DNA of 64,000 nucleotides from the NCBI GenBank assembly GCA_034687125.1, contig JAQGBZ010000139.1, forward strand, positions 62,001 to 126,000. The letters run 5' to 3'. Made by a program: the position numbers and the translations under genes. Source of the DNA: Neelides folsomi (taxonomy: Eukaryota > Arthropoda > Collembola > Neelipleona > Neelidae). The notes below the pieces were generated by a model, which worked only from the letters and a program-made list of their open reading frames with translations, ran no database searches and was not told the origin of the DNA. Numbering within the stretch: the first letter of the stretch is position 1; every line of letters begins with the position of its first letter. This document shows, piece after piece, positions 1-15,098 of this stretch.

Positions 1-78
1 CTGATAAGAATTGTGTTTTTTATTATGATAATTTTAATTTTGGATATAAGAGATAAATTTGATTGTTTTTGGTTCTAG

Positions 79-1770
79 GCGTTAGACCTGAGTCAGAAGA
101 AGCCAAAGAAAAAACTGAAAAAGTTTGACCTCGATGCTGCTATTGCTTCAGCCGAAGCCGGGTCTGACCCCCCTGAGAAGGAAAATGTGGAGCCGGACGA
201 GAACATGGAAGACAACTTGGACGATCTTGCATCGTTCGGAGGGAAGAAGAAGAAAAAGAAGGGGAAGGGGACCTTCAACCTTGAAGACTTAGAGAAAGCT
301 ATTCCTGGGTCTGGGGAGGGTGAAGGACCTCAGGGTGAAGCTGATGAAGCCGTTGAAGACATTAACATGGACTTCACGAAGAAGAAGAAGAGGAAGCCGA
401 AAGTTAAGGACATTAATGAACTCGTCGCTGCCACTGATGATGCTGAACCTATTGAAGACGGTAATTTTATTTTATTTTTTTATTTCTTGTAAAATCAATT
501 TATTAATTTGTCTGCTTCCTTTAATGCTAACGATAATAAAGATGTGGAAGTGGCCGAAGAGCCTAAAAAAGAACACGAAAAGGGTAACGTATTCAATTAT
601 TATAATGAGTTAAAATGAATTTTTACAATAAATTCATTTTGTTTCTTTAATTTGGTGAGTTTTTGAACATTGGCATTTTAAGATTATAAAATGCCATATT
701 TGTTATATATTATAATCTTAAAGTTATATTTTTGTGCTTACTACTATATTATTTGAGCTTACATTTAAGTTTATTGTTATTAAAAGAACATGTCTATACG
801 TAAATATAAAATTAACTATAGACTATAATACAGTAATTGAATTTGTATTTTTGTTAGATTTTCATTTTTCATCTATCTCTTTAATTTATAATTTAGTTTT
901 TAATTAAGTTTTTGATATATTTGTTTCATTTATTTATTCATTTTTACTTTAAGTTTAATTTGTCGTTGTTAAATCGAACAAGTTGTTTTCAAAGTACTCA
1001 CCTTAAAATATATGTTTGCAGTGGATGAGTCTAGGAACTCAAATTGGGCTGGATCCGACCGCGACTACACTTACGATGAACTCCTCAATCGCGTTTTTGA
1101 AGTTATGAGACAGAAAAATCCCGAAATGGCGTCTGGAACGAAGCAAAAATTCGTCATGCGACCACCCCAAGTCGTTCGAGTCGGCACGAAAAAAACATCT
1201 TTTGTCAACTTTATGGAAATTTGCAAAATGTAAATGTTTAAAATATTAATCTAAATTAGTCAATTTTTATAATTAATTCTTATTATAATAACATACATAA
1301 AAATATCAATAGAATTTAAAGCAATATTTGATTATTTTTCTAGGCTTCATCGTCATCAAAAGCATTTGCTCGACTTTCTTCTATCTGAATTAGGAACATG
1401 TGGATCAATCGACGGGAACAATCAATTGATTATTAAAGGACGTTTCCAACAAAAACAAATTGAGAATGTTCTTCGGCGCTACATCAAGGTATATAATTAT
1501 TTAATTGTTTTCGGACCAATTAACGCTTAATTTATAATTTACATTTTATTAAATATGGTACATATTGCATGTAAATAACTTTTAATTTTCTTATAGGAAT
1601 ACGTGACGTGCCATACATGCAGATCCCCCAACACACTTCTACAGAAAGATTCTCGTCTCTTTTTCCTTCAATGTGAAGCCTGCGGTTCTCGTTGTTCTGT
1701 CGCGTCCATCAAACACGGATTCCAAGCCGTTACCGGAAAGCGAGCTGCCATTCGAGCGAGAGCAACATAA
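79..1770 (+). CDS. EIF2S2: eukaryotic translation initiation factor 2 subunit beta (5' partial)
   Basis: This is eIF2-beta, part of the eIF2 GTPase complex that brings initiator Met-tRNA to the 40S ribosome in the cytosol. Five exons can be read in consistent phase: 79-460, 542-583, 1022-1229, 1344-1488 and 1597-1770, giving 316 codons plus stop. The first visible exon opens after a TTCTAG acceptor, so the true start lies left of the window. Seen in order: acidic N-terminal stretches separated by three lysine blocks ([26 protein letters not shown]), the typical eIF5/eIF2B-epsilon contact K-boxes; the conserved core with [16 protein letters not shown] and [14 protein letters not shown]; and a C-terminal C2-C2 zinc ribbon (CHTC ... 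CEAC). The protein ends AIRARAT, as the family does. A possible AATAAA signal lies near 1864. The 42-nt second exon is short but in frame. Identification is certain by family resemblance. Confidence 0.97.
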
Positions 1771-2445
1771 TTTTCTAAATAAGACAAACATCCTCAAGTT
1801 CACATCCAAATCCAACATCAAAGTGAAATTATTTTCTTTATTTACATCATTAAACATTTTTTGGAATAAAATTCAACTTCTGGGGTAAATTAATGGAAAA
1901 TCATACTATTCGCTATTTTTTTGATATTTATAAACTTTAAAAAAATTTACTGAAATTAAAAAAATTAATTAATTATCAAAATTTAATTCGTTATTTTTAC
2001 TATATGATTTAACTTAAATTCATTTGATTACAAAATATAAATTATTATTTTCCCTATTGTAATAAGATAACATACCTACTATTACCTATAAGATTTTCCC
2101 AATAGTATTTTAGTTACGATTTTTAAAATATTAGTAGATGATTTAATTAAAAATTAATTTAAAATATTTTGATAACTCAATTATAATTTCATCATTTGGA
2201 ATTAAAGCAATGTAACTTTTATGTAACTCATTAATAAATTGAAGTAATTTTAACTCGAGTACTATTTAATCGTATTTTATTATTTAGAAATTTTAATATT
2301 TAACTATAATATGGGTTAAAATAAATATTTATTTAATTAAATATAATGGTACCAGTAAAAGCTACTAAAATCATATTTGGTAAAAATATTGTCTAAGAAT
2401 AAGTATAAAAAGGATCAATCCTAATGGTGCCTTGATTAAAACAAA
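1771..2445. other. AT-rich intergenic spacer between convergent genes
   Basis: This is 3' flank shared by eIF2-beta (+) and the next gene (-). A GGAATAAAATTC near 1862 could serve as the eIF2-beta poly(A) signal. I see no coding frame, RNA gene or repeat. Confidence 0.6.
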
Positions 2446-4133
2446 TTAATTTTTTCTATTTCTAAATCCCCATCTTCTTTTAAGGATAGCCGTTTCATGA
2501 TTCCAATAGAGATCTTTCCCTTCTCGAGTTCCACCGTAATACACACTTTCTCTGCTCATTGTGGGTATGATCTTCTTCTTGTAAACTTCCTCAATTACAT
2601 CATCGGAGATTTCGTCAAATTGATTCGTTTTAAATCGATGTTTTGATGCACTATGTTCAACAAATGCGGAAATCATATTTGGGTCATGCCCTCGAGGATA
2701 CATTTCTGAAGGAGCGAATTTGCCTCTGGAAATATTCATTAAAAATTAATTTTATACCAATCTTCATATTTGATAAATAGTTAAAGTTGTGCCCATTTCA
2801 TATTGTAAAACTTACTTGTTTTTCCAAAGCGTTTTGGTTTCAATGAAACTTCTTTTATTTTGAGGTGTCTTTAGGGCAATTTGTTGGAATGGACCGGATC
2901 TTTCTAATGGATGTCCGCGGACAATTTTGGCTCTATTGAGCATTTGAAATGTTTTGGGGTCATCGCAATGGCAAAGGAGAATTTCCTCTTGGAGTTTCGT
3001 AAGGTTTTTGGGTCGTTCTTGTTGAAGTAGAACATCAACATTGTAAATAAGTCCTAGATTTTCCGGGTCATTTCCCACGAAGAAAGTCGATTTTTCCTCA
3101 TCGACCTTCTGTTTCGGCGGATTAAGCTTGAGAAATTGTTGCATTTGAGATTTTAACCTTTTTTCTTCGTAGCTTATCCTCTCTAATTCTTTACATTAAA
3201 TTAAAGGTGATTATTTAATTAAATTCAAAACCAATTTCATTATAAGGATAAAATATCATAACATTGCATTTGAATTAATTTAATGTTCTAATATCATTTT
3301 AAGGATTATTTTATATCATAATCAAATATTTAAATACGTTTTAATCTCGAGCTAAACTTCAAACTCATTACTTTTGAGAATTCATTGATGTCATCTAAAT
3401 AAATAAATTTTTATATTTTTATTTTAACATTTAGCGAATGATGTTATAGTTAGAATGGATATATCAATGTTAAAAAGAAAGAGATTAAGCCTCTTAAATT
3501 CTCCACGACTTTAATTGAATTTCTTTCTTGGCTTCGTTCAGTGAAAGTTTTCACTTTGTTCAAAAGTGTTAAGTCGTTTGCTGGGCGTATTGAGATACTT
3601 TCTCGCACTTTTTCCTTCTGTATATCAGTGACGGTGTCTCTGGCAATTCTCTGTTTTCGTAAGGTCTTTTTCCCTGGTCGTTCAACGAAATAAAATTGTC
3701 CAATGCTCTGGGGATTAACATAGATTCCATACTTTTTCAGCATTTCTTCGTAATTGGGAGGTGAAGTTCGTTCTCTGTAGGATTTAGGCCGAGATCTTTC
3801 CTCTGTGCTCCGACTGTTAAAATTTTAAATTAGTCATTCATTTAAGTTATTATATCTATAAAACGTTTTCATTATAATGTGTATTAATTCATATTAATAT
3901 TTTATTAATCTAATAATTAATGACCTCAAAAGGCTATTGATGTTTAGTGAAGCGTTTGTGAAGCGCAAGGGTCTTCCTTCAATTTCACGTTTCTCCGATT
4001 TAGTCTTTGAGGATCCAGAGAGAACAAGGGCGATGTTTCTGCCACCAAAGGATGTATAGCTCATTCTTTCAAGATCCGGTCTTTCACCCCTCGACTCGAC
4101 ATTTTTTTCATAGTCGTCCCATAATGACCCCAT
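2446..4133 (-). CDS. unrecognised basic, Arg/Lys-rich protein, four exons
   Basis: I do not recognise this protein. Four exons on the minus strand (4133-3925, 3813-3491, 3188-2816, 2725-2446) keep phase throughout and give 394 residues starting MGSLWDDYEKNVESRGERPD and ending GFRNRKN. It has no signal peptide or membrane segment. It is rich in R, K, E and S, and one middle part (around ELERISYEEKRLKSQMQQF) looks helical. Exons 1-2 and 3-4 are joined by ordinary GT-AG sites. The second intron is the weak point: the only phase-compatible donor at the end of exon 2 is a GC dinucleotide (AGAG|GCTTAA) paired with the acceptor GTAAAG. A phase-0 alternative using GTCGTG and a nearby AG is equally poor. 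The short, basic, Tyr/Arg-rich style resembles axonemal inner proteins, but that is only an impression. Confidence 0.7.
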
Positions 4134-4577
4134 GATTCCAATTACTCGATTTATTTAATAAATTAACTTAATCTACTTAAATTAAAATAAAGTTAACTAC
4201 CCTAATTAACTTATGATTTATAACATTTAAATAAAATTATTCCATAATTTGAATTTTTAATACATTATGCTTTATTGCAAGAGTGAGTTTCTATATCTTC
4301 TATCAATTACTTTCATGCCATAATTGCCTATAGTCTATAGTTCATTTGATGCTGATGATAATAACAATGAGAGTGAGGGTCATAATTATTATTATGAAAA
4401 AGATGGATTAAATTATTGATACTTGTATAATTGATGACAGTTAATGGTATGATGATTGAAAATAAGATTGGAAATGGTTGTAAAAATACTGTATTTATTC
4501 ATGACAATACTTTGGTAAACTCTTTCGTAAAATTCATTCATTAAAAATCACTAGAAAATACTTAATAACTATCAAAG
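4134..4577. other. intergenic spacer
   Basis: This is the upstream region of the unrecognised minus-strand gene and the 3' flank of the TMEM53-like gene. It is AT-rich, with no coding frame or structured RNA visible. Confidence 0.5.
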
Positions 4578-5561
4578 TTATCCCTTTGCCCTTATAGAAA
4601 TTTTCTCCTGGGGTTGTTCTTCATCTTCTCGGTCCAAAAGTCCAAGATTGGAGATGAATTGAATCAAATGGTGTTGATATTCTTCAGGGTGCTTCCTCAT
4701 ATGACCAACGTGTTGAGTATTTGGCCATACTTTCCTTCTATATTCAATCCCCTTCGGCACCCAACTAGCCTCGATCTTTTTGATCATCTCGATCGACGAC
4801 ATTGGATCAATTTGACTGCAAAAAAATAATCCGGGAATGAGGAGCGGATGATTGTAAAAATAATTGTGGGATTCTTCATAATATTTCGTTGCCACATTCC
4901 AAAACACTTTCATATGGAATTCAATGTATTTTTCCAAGCTCTTCTGAAGGAATTTGTTCCGAGGGAAAACGGAGTTTGAGACTCCAATAGCCGTTCCTTC
5001 AATATCACAAACGGAGTCGAAAACTTGACCTTTAAACAATTTCAACGTCTTTTCATGTCCTTCGTAGCCGTAACGAAGCATTTGAGCGTACACGTGGCCA
5101 CCGACGGAGAAACCGTGAAGGAGCCTTTGTTGATGATCCAATTTGTCTAAAATGGGCAAAAGTTCGTTGCGAATTATTGGCACGACGGATTTTGGCCATA
5201 GAAGCTGAGAAGGTGTGATTCTGACCGTCAAAACGTCGAATCCATGTGACATGTAAAAATCTGAATATTTGTAAACGGCCGAGTTCTTTGCCATGAGCCA
5301 ACAAAGTAAAACGGTGAGAGGGCGGCCATTGCTTTTGTACTTTTTTAAAACTCCTCCCTTGTTTATTTGTTGCGGTGTTAAAAGTGCAATGGTTTCACTC
5401 AATTTATGAACGAACCTCGACGGAGACGACGTCGAAGAATATCGTTGAAGACCAAGTTGAAGATCAAATGTTCGTAAAATTAAACTCTCACTGACAACAA
5501 GACTTTGATGGAAATTTCCACTCAAATTGGGCTTTAATCTTCGACTCAACTGTACGAACAT
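4578..5561 (-). CDS. TMEM53: TMEM53-like (DUF829) alpha/beta hydrolase, intronless
   Basis: A single uninterrupted 327-codon frame. It belongs to the TMEM53/DUF829 alpha/beta-hydrolase family; vertebrate TMEM53 sits in the nuclear envelope and ER and dampens BMP-SMAD signalling. Visible hydrolase features: the core strand PLTVLLCWLMA (about 81-91), the nucleophile elbow HGFSVGGH with Ser152, the acid site FCSQIDPMSS with Asp252, and a histidine cluster QHVGHMRKHPEEY (His284/287/291) where the family His lies. The N-terminal 45 residues are Ser/Arg-rich with no acids before Glu25, which could be a mitochondrial or membrane-targeting leader (inference). The lack of introns is unusual here, where most neighbours are spliced; only the synaptobrevin and bHLH genes share it. 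The ATG is the first in frame and precedes the conserved core by a plausible leader. Confidence 0.9.
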   Translation of the reverse strand: MFVQLSRRLKPNLSGNFHQSLVVSESLILRTFDLQLGLQRYSSTSSPSRFVHKLSETIALLTPQQINKGGVLKKYKSNGRPLTVLLCWLMAKNSAVYKYSDFYMSHGFDVLTVRITPSQLLWPKSVVPIIRNELLPILDKLDHQQRLLHGFSVGGHVYAQMLRYGYEGHEKTLKLFKGQVFDSVCDIEGTAIGVSNSVFPRNKFLQKSLEKYIEFHMKVFWNVATKYYEESHNYFYNHPLLIPGLFFCSQIDPMSSIEMIKKIEASWVPKGIEYRRKVWPNTQHVGHMRKHPEEYQHHLIQFISNLGLLDREDEEQPQEKISIRAKG

Positions 5562-9258
<3,697 letters not shown>

Positions 9259-9956
9259 GAATCAAAAGCTAATTTTTAACATCATTCACGAGAGTATAAA
9301 TACAAATGATATAATTTTATCCGAATATTTTAATATACTAAAAATAAATATAACTACGTATATCAATTCTTAATTGTTTTTATACTTATTATAATAATTT
9401 TGATTAAACTTTGCACTTTTCAATAATACTCTAAAAACTAGCTAAATAAATAATATAACAAAAACACACTTCAATTTTGATTTCGCATATTGTGCATGGG
9501 CTCTTTTCTATAATTAATATATTCTACAGTTGCATGAAGTAAACAATCTTGTCCATTCTTATTCTATTTGTACTTGTGAATGACCAAATCTCTACAATTA
9601 AAATTTACAAACTATCGGTAGGAAGCTATCTTGATATAATGTCAAAAAACAAGATAGAGATGTTAATTGGTTCATTGCTACAAATAAAGATTCTCACAAA
9701 GATTGCTACTTGCTACAATAGAAATATCTTTATACACATAATACTATTAAATATCTAATTAAAAAACAATCAATTTAAATACTTATTTTAATCAAACTTT
9801 TTATGTAATGAGAATTATGTTTTGTTGGCTTTAGGATTTAATGCTTTGGGCAATAATTCTGTAGTTAAACGATACGCTAATATTACAACGTGCTTAATAT
9901 GCAATACAGTAAACAAATATTATCGGAAATTATTTTCATTTTTCCATGCACGAGAA
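9259..9956. other. convergent intergenic spacer
   Basis: This is the 3' flank of GH1 (+) and of the next minus-strand gene. It is very AT-rich. A segment near 9500-9550 (TTGTGCATG ... CTACAGTTGCATGAAGTAAAC) resembles one at about 5913-5970. No coding frame is convincing. Confidence 0.5.
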
Positions 9957-10731
9957 TTAGAATGAAGTGAGAACCCCGTAGTTTTGCCATTCGGTTGATT
10001 CGAAATCCTGTAAAGTGGAAGCAATGAAAAGTTAAAAGAATAATGCAAGCTTTAAAAAATAATTTATAGGTAACATAATAAAATAAACTAACCATCTTTG
10101 AGTCAACTTTAAAGTGCAAGCGTAATGTATCAAGGGCGAAAAAAATGTCCAACTTGTTCAAAAACTTTTTCACCATTTTTGAATCGTTTTGCTTAATGAT
10201 CCCAGGAGGAATTAAATTAATCGAGCTGATGAGACTGTCCATTTCAAAAATAAGCCGAATTCTATCCATTCCATCAGTAAAATAAGCCTGTAAAAATGCA
10301 TTTTGATTGAGAGAAGTCATAGAAGCCTTTAAGTATATCGTTTAAAGTTAAAACATTTTATAAGATCATTTTCTTACGGATACTCCCACTAGTTTTTGAT
10401 TTTTAAATTCAGGCTTGAAATGTGAACCGAAATTCGCTTCAGACAGCTATAGATATTGGATAGGTAATGTAAAATCCATTATTCCAACAAATGATGATTT
10501 CATATTACTAATAATTTTATAAGATGATTAAAAATAGGCAAAGCGTCTTACGTATGATTTTTTAACAAGTTTCAAATTTTTCGTGTTGAACGAAAATTGA
10601 GTGGTCGTTTCTTTTGCTTGAAGTTGAATCGCCTCTTTATTGCTAATAGAACGAGATCCGACCTTAAACAGTTTCGGTTCTTTGGAATCAAGGCTCATTT
10701 GGAGGAAATGTTCAGGGAAAATATGATCCAT
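9957..10731 (-). CDS. unrecognised 177-residue protein, four exons
   Basis: I do not recognise the family. Four exons (10731-10552, 10446-10378, 10326-10093, 10007-9957) all join in phase 0 with good GT-AG sites (GTAAGA, GTAAGA and GTTAGT donors), which makes a real gene likely. The 177-residue product has no signal peptide or membrane helix. It alternates hydrophobic and charged residues like a compact soluble domain (for example DRIRLIFEMDSLISSI and FFALDTLRLHFKVDSKM) and ends WQNYGVLTSF. The ATG follows directly after an in-frame TAG, which could instead be the AG of an acceptor, so an upstream exon is possible and the N-terminus is uncertain. It sits tail-to-tail with GH1 and head-to-head with the synaptobrevin gene. 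Confidence 0.65.
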
Positions 10732-11250
10732 CTATCAAGCAATTCATCATTACATAAAGGCTTAATTGTGAAAATAACATTTATCGTGAACTTTAACTTA
10801 AAATCTAATGATATATCGCGCAAGGAAGCATTACAGCATTTAATTAGATTAATTAATTGGAAACTCTAATGGTGAAGATTTAATACCTCTCTTGATTGTT
10901 GAGCCGACTTGATTAAAGTGTGAATAAGTTAATCAGTTAATCGTTCATAAAACGAAAGCAAGCATGTCAGGGTCAACACAATTAACATAAAATTAAACTT
11001 GAACCTTTTTGAAAGCTAACAAAAAAACAGCAATGCAAAATTAATTGTAGATGTCGCTAATCGAATTCCTATTGTGCCCCTATGCTTTCTATGTTTTCCC
11101 TATAAATATAAATGCAAATGAAACGTTACTCAATTAACGATCTATTAAAATTTAATTATTACGTATAAATACCATACTTAATAGCCGTTAATTAATATCT
11201 AATTTAAGTAATCAGCATGTTTAACAATGTTTATTTAATTTACTATTAGA
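10732..11250. other. divergent promoter region
   Basis: About 520 bp separate the start of the 177-aa gene (-) from that of the synaptobrevin gene (+). The AG just before the synaptobrevin ATG (TTTACTATTAGAATGG) looks like a splice acceptor, so a 5' UTR exon may lie in this stretch. I cannot place a transcription start. Confidence 0.45.
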
Positions 11251-12066
11251 ATGGGACCAAAAAAGTCCAAGCCAGAAAAGCCCGTGCCAAAGCCAGAGCA
11301 AAAGAAAAAGCCAGGAAGTCCTAACAAAAATTTGGTGAACAAAGGACCCCCACCAGGACAACGTCCACCACGACCACGGCCAGATCCAGTCATTTCTAGT
11401 TTAGTGAGAACAAGGGCAAGTCCTTCTCCTGAGGCTGAGACTTCGAGGAACATGACAGAACGACCGCAAAACACAAACCCTTCCACTTTAACTCTCAAAT
11501 CTGCTCCAGTCCAATCTAATCCAGAACTTCGACAGACGCCTCAAACTAAAAGTCGACCACGATTAGCTGAATCTGAGTCAAAAATTGGTCAGTCTCAGAC
11601 TAGAGTCAAAGAACAAGAAGCTCTTGCAGCTCCAACTCCAACAAGTGCAGACGTAAATGCATCTCAAGCTAAAATCCAAGAAACTCAAAAGGCTGTTGAA
11701 GAAGTCAAAAGCATTATGACAACAAATGTTGAGAAGTTAATGGAACGGGATCAGAAATTGTCTGAACTTGACGATCGAGCAAATGCTCTTGAAGAAAACT
11801 CAAAGGTGTTTAAGAAAAGGACTGTGCAGCTGAAGAGGAAATATTGGTGGAAGAATAAAATGATAATGATTAGCTTAATTGCTCTTGTCATCTTCGTCAT
11901 TGCAATCGTCTTGATCTCAATCTTTGGCTTCGGTTCATCTTCCAAACCTGAAAAAACTGCTATTATAGAGAAAAATGGAAATCCTTCATCAAATGCAAAT
12001 GTTCAAAATAATGTTAAAAACAATCCTCATAAACCTCAGCATAAATATACTTTATATCTTATATGA
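11251..12066 (+). CDS. synaptobrevin/VAMP-like R-SNARE with Pro-rich head and C-terminal tail, intronless
   Basis: A vesicle R-SNARE that should pair with syntaxin and SNAP-25-type SNAREs to drive membrane fusion. The 271-codon frame has no intron. Residues 1-130 are a Pro/Lys-rich, low-complexity extension (KKSKPEKPVPKPEQKKK, PPPGQRPPRPRPDP). Residues about 137-197 form the SNARE helix and match VAMP1/2 closely: NVEKLMERDQKLSELDDRA with the zero-layer Arg166, then QLKRKYWWKN. One transmembrane segment follows (about 204-226). VAMPs usually end one or two residues after this segment, but here about 44 more residues (Ser/Asn/Lys-rich, ending KYTLYLI) would face the vesicle lumen or cell exterior. 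A poly(A) signal AATAAA lies at 12091. The extensions and the lack of introns suggest a lineage-specific duplicate, perhaps a retrocopy of n-syb (inference). Confidence 0.92.
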   Translation: MGPKKSKPEKPVPKPEQKKKPGSPNKNLVNKGPPPGQRPPRPRPDPVISSLVRTRASPSPEAETSRNMTERPQNTNPSTLTLKSAPVQSNPELRQTPQTKSRPRLAESESKIGQSQTRVKEQEALAAPTPTSADVNASQAKIQETQKAVEEVKSIMTTNVEKLMERDQKLSELDDRANALEENSKVFKKRTVQLKRKYWWKNKMIMISLIALVIFVIAIVLISIFGFGSSSKPEKTAIIEKNGNPSSNANVQNNVKNNPHKPQHKYTLYLI

Positions 12067-12881
12067 ATCTGTACATAAAAATAATGATACAATAAAATAT
12101 TATCTGTAATACCATTATGTATGGTAAATAACTACTTCATATTTATAATATAAATGCAACTAACAATCTTGCATTTTTTATAATCTGATACAATTTCAAT
12201 AAACGATGTGGATTCCAATAATATAAAAAATTAATATTTTATTTATTTAAACATCAACTGAAATTAAACTTGTATTTAAAGAAGGTGAAGGTTGGGAAGT
12301 GTAATTGAACTTTTAATTGTTTTAATTGAGTCAAGACCGTGTCAACCTGCGGCGATCAAATGATAAAAAATAATTTACTTGTGAACATTCTGAGAGAATT
12401 AAAGAAATATTGACAAAGAAGTGAAGGGCACAACCAATACAGTTTTTAATATACAAGTTATTTGCATGTAATGCAGCTACATATCTGTATATGCGAATAT
12501 ATGCGAATTCATAGATAAACAATCACTTCCAAGTAATTTTATGACTCTCTATGCGTCTATGCCAAAACCAATGGATGTGAACCGCATAAGGATGAAGAAA
12601 CTCTCTCAGGTACATTTTGTCTCATATGGGGGCTGACACTCACAAACGAGTTTGATGCAAGAGAACAGCAACAATAAAGTTCATTCATCATTGGAATGGA
12701 AGTATTGTGCAACAAGACGCGCTTGCAACAATTCTTCCTTTAACAATCCCATGCATCTCATATCACCATTAACTCAAAAACGGTGAGAGAGACACGAGCC
12801 AAAAACATTCTCGTGTCTTCTTTTGATTTTCCGATACTCAACCTTTAATCGGTCGGATTTTTAATTTAACTCTTCATCAAC
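12067..12881. other. intergenic region upstream of the His/Thr-rich gene
   Basis: It holds the synaptobrevin 3' end with its AATAAA at 12091 and the presumed promoter of the next gene. I see no coding frame or RNA gene. Confidence 0.5.
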
Positions 12882-14812
12882 ATGCGTCTACTTTTGCTCC
12901 TTTCAGTTTTAAGTAAAATAACGTTTATTCAATATTTAATTAATCTTACAAGTTTAAAAATATTCAAATCTTATTTACAATTAATATATTTAATAAGCAT
13001 TTAAATATAAATAAAAGTTAACTCTAATAAAATATTTGGAAATAGTTGTTCTCGTGAGGTCTGAATTCGGTGATAGAGTTGATGAACAAGAAACGGTAGC
13101 GGCTCAATTCGATACTTACACTATTCAAGATTCAGAGAATTCCGTAAATGGAGCTAAACCTATAGGTAAGCTTTAATTTCCTTTTTATCTAAAATTTTAA
13201 GTTAATTAAGTTTTTCAAAAATTATAATTTTTTTAATTTCTGAAATCATTCAGAAACTTACCAACCGCATTTTGTGAAAGTTACGAAGAGACGCCGTGTG
13301 AATGGAACGCTTGGCGAGCCGAAAGTACTGATTGATCGGCGGTCGAATAACAGAGGGTCTTTGCTCAATTTTATCATTTATTATATCGTAGTTTTATGCA
13401 TCATTTTAATGAAAGTGAATGTGGGAAAACTTCCATTTAAGTATATCTTTTAGATGCACATAAAATTACATTAAATTAAAATCCTATGCCTAATGTATGA
13501 TACATGTAAAGATTTTGAGCATCTTACTTTCTTTATATTAGATGTCAATTCGTATTACTCCTATTGTAGTTATTTATCTGTAGATGCACAAAATAAAGAA
13601 TAAATAATTATTACATTTTCTTTCCTATATTTGACCTTACATTCAATGGAGCATTCCCTTACATTTTTATATGATTTGATTTTCTGGTGCGGTAAGTAAA
13701 ATATCGATACAATTTTGTATTAAATGTACTGGAATTAGCCATATTAGCTTCTAAGGTTGTACAATGTATATAATGTGCATCTACTAATGACATTATGTAA
13801 ATGTAAATAATGTAAATAATAACAATGTTCTTATAATGGGAATCAAAATACATTTTTTATTAGAATTTTCCAATGGTGTAATTTTAAATAGTAAATCTGA
13901 ACTTGTGTGATTTGTCTTTATACAGGAAACCTTTAGGTTTGGAAGATTTAAGAGTTCCAGGACTTGAAGTACCAGAAGGTGAGTATGGACCTCCATATGA
14001 AAGTCCAACTACTCAAACTCAACCACCGACGACGTCGACAACGAAAAAACCAACGACGAAAATTACAACTACAGAGAAAATTACAACTACCACGAAAGCA
14101 GCCGTAATTACACATTACATTAAATATGGTTAAATCTTCCTTAATTTTTCTTATCGGATGATTAAATGATTTATAAACTTTGAATAGGAAAATGCAACTT
14201 GGACTTTGGATAAAAATATTGGAGGAAATCGCTTCAAGATACCACATCATCACCATCATGTAAAAATGCTTTAATTTATATTCAATAACACAATTTTCAA
14301 ATAACTACAGTACATTTTGATGATTGTAAATTGTCCATAACATGTAATTAACTAATTAACGTTTATATTCAAGCATCATCACAAGAGGAATAATGAATCA
14401 GCAAAAAGTACAACTACAACAACTACTCCGGTATACAAATGTTCATTTATCATATTATAATGCTATTATTTATTTATGAAATTATGTCAAGTCTGTATTT
14501 AAGATTTTTTGCTAAAAATGATTTTTATAGGTTCCAACAACTGTAGTCAGTTTCGTTAATTTGAAACCACATCACCATCATCATCATCGTTCTAAACAAG
14601 AAGCAAAAAATATAACGGCACCACCAACATCAGCTACATTCAATGTTACGTTCCTTAGTTATCCAAATGCGAATCCAACCCAATCTCCTAACATTTTTAA
14701 TGGATTTCTCACTGTGGCGAAGGAGGCGACGACTTTAATTACAGAAGCATTTAACAGCATTGCTAAAGTCTTTATACAGCCAAACAATTCTCAGGCTAAA
14801 CGAAATTCGTGA
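12882..14812 (+). CDS. secreted low-complexity protein with histidine runs and Thr-rich linkers
   Basis: I do not recognise this protein. Exons 12882-12912, 13046-13165, 13254-about 13440, 13926-14103, 14188-14259, 14374-14430 and 14531-14812 join in phase. The product starts with a signal peptide (MRLLLLLSVLIVLVRS). A basic segment KVTKRRRVNG follows, then Pro/Thr repeats (PPTTSTTKKPTT, TTTTKAA), then a run of eight histidines formed across an intron (five at the end of one exon, three at the start of the next), a second Thr run (TTTTTTP), and a third block of six histidines (KPHHHHHHRS). The end of exon 3 is uncertain: GTATAT at 13441 keeps phase, but so does an earlier weak donor (GTCTTT), and the later one would add a hydrophobic stretch. 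Histidine blocks suggest metal binding or pH-dependent assembly, as in some cuticle, silk or matrix proteins (inference). AATAAA lies at 14924. Confidence 0.75.
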
Positions 14813-15098
14813 AAAAAATTCCTATAAAGTTTAGTTCAAAGTTCAATAGATTAGAACAGAAGTCTCTCTGTTTAATAGGACAAAGAAGCAAAACAATTTT
14901 TATAGACTTACATTAATGAGCTTAATAAATATATTGCCAAATATAATTATTTTTTGAATAAACGATTTATAAATGAATAGTTTATTTTGAACAGTTAATT
15001 TTAAATTACAAGGACAGTAAAAAATAATTAAGGGAAATCATACATATTTATAGTGGGCCTTGATAATTAAAATTTAAAGAGGGGTTAAGAAACAAATC
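14813..15098. other. convergent 3' flanks
   Basis: The short spacer carries an AATAAA for the plus-strand gene at 14924 and a TTTATT near 14980 that could serve the minus-strand SNRPA1. Nothing else is seen. Confidence 0.5.
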
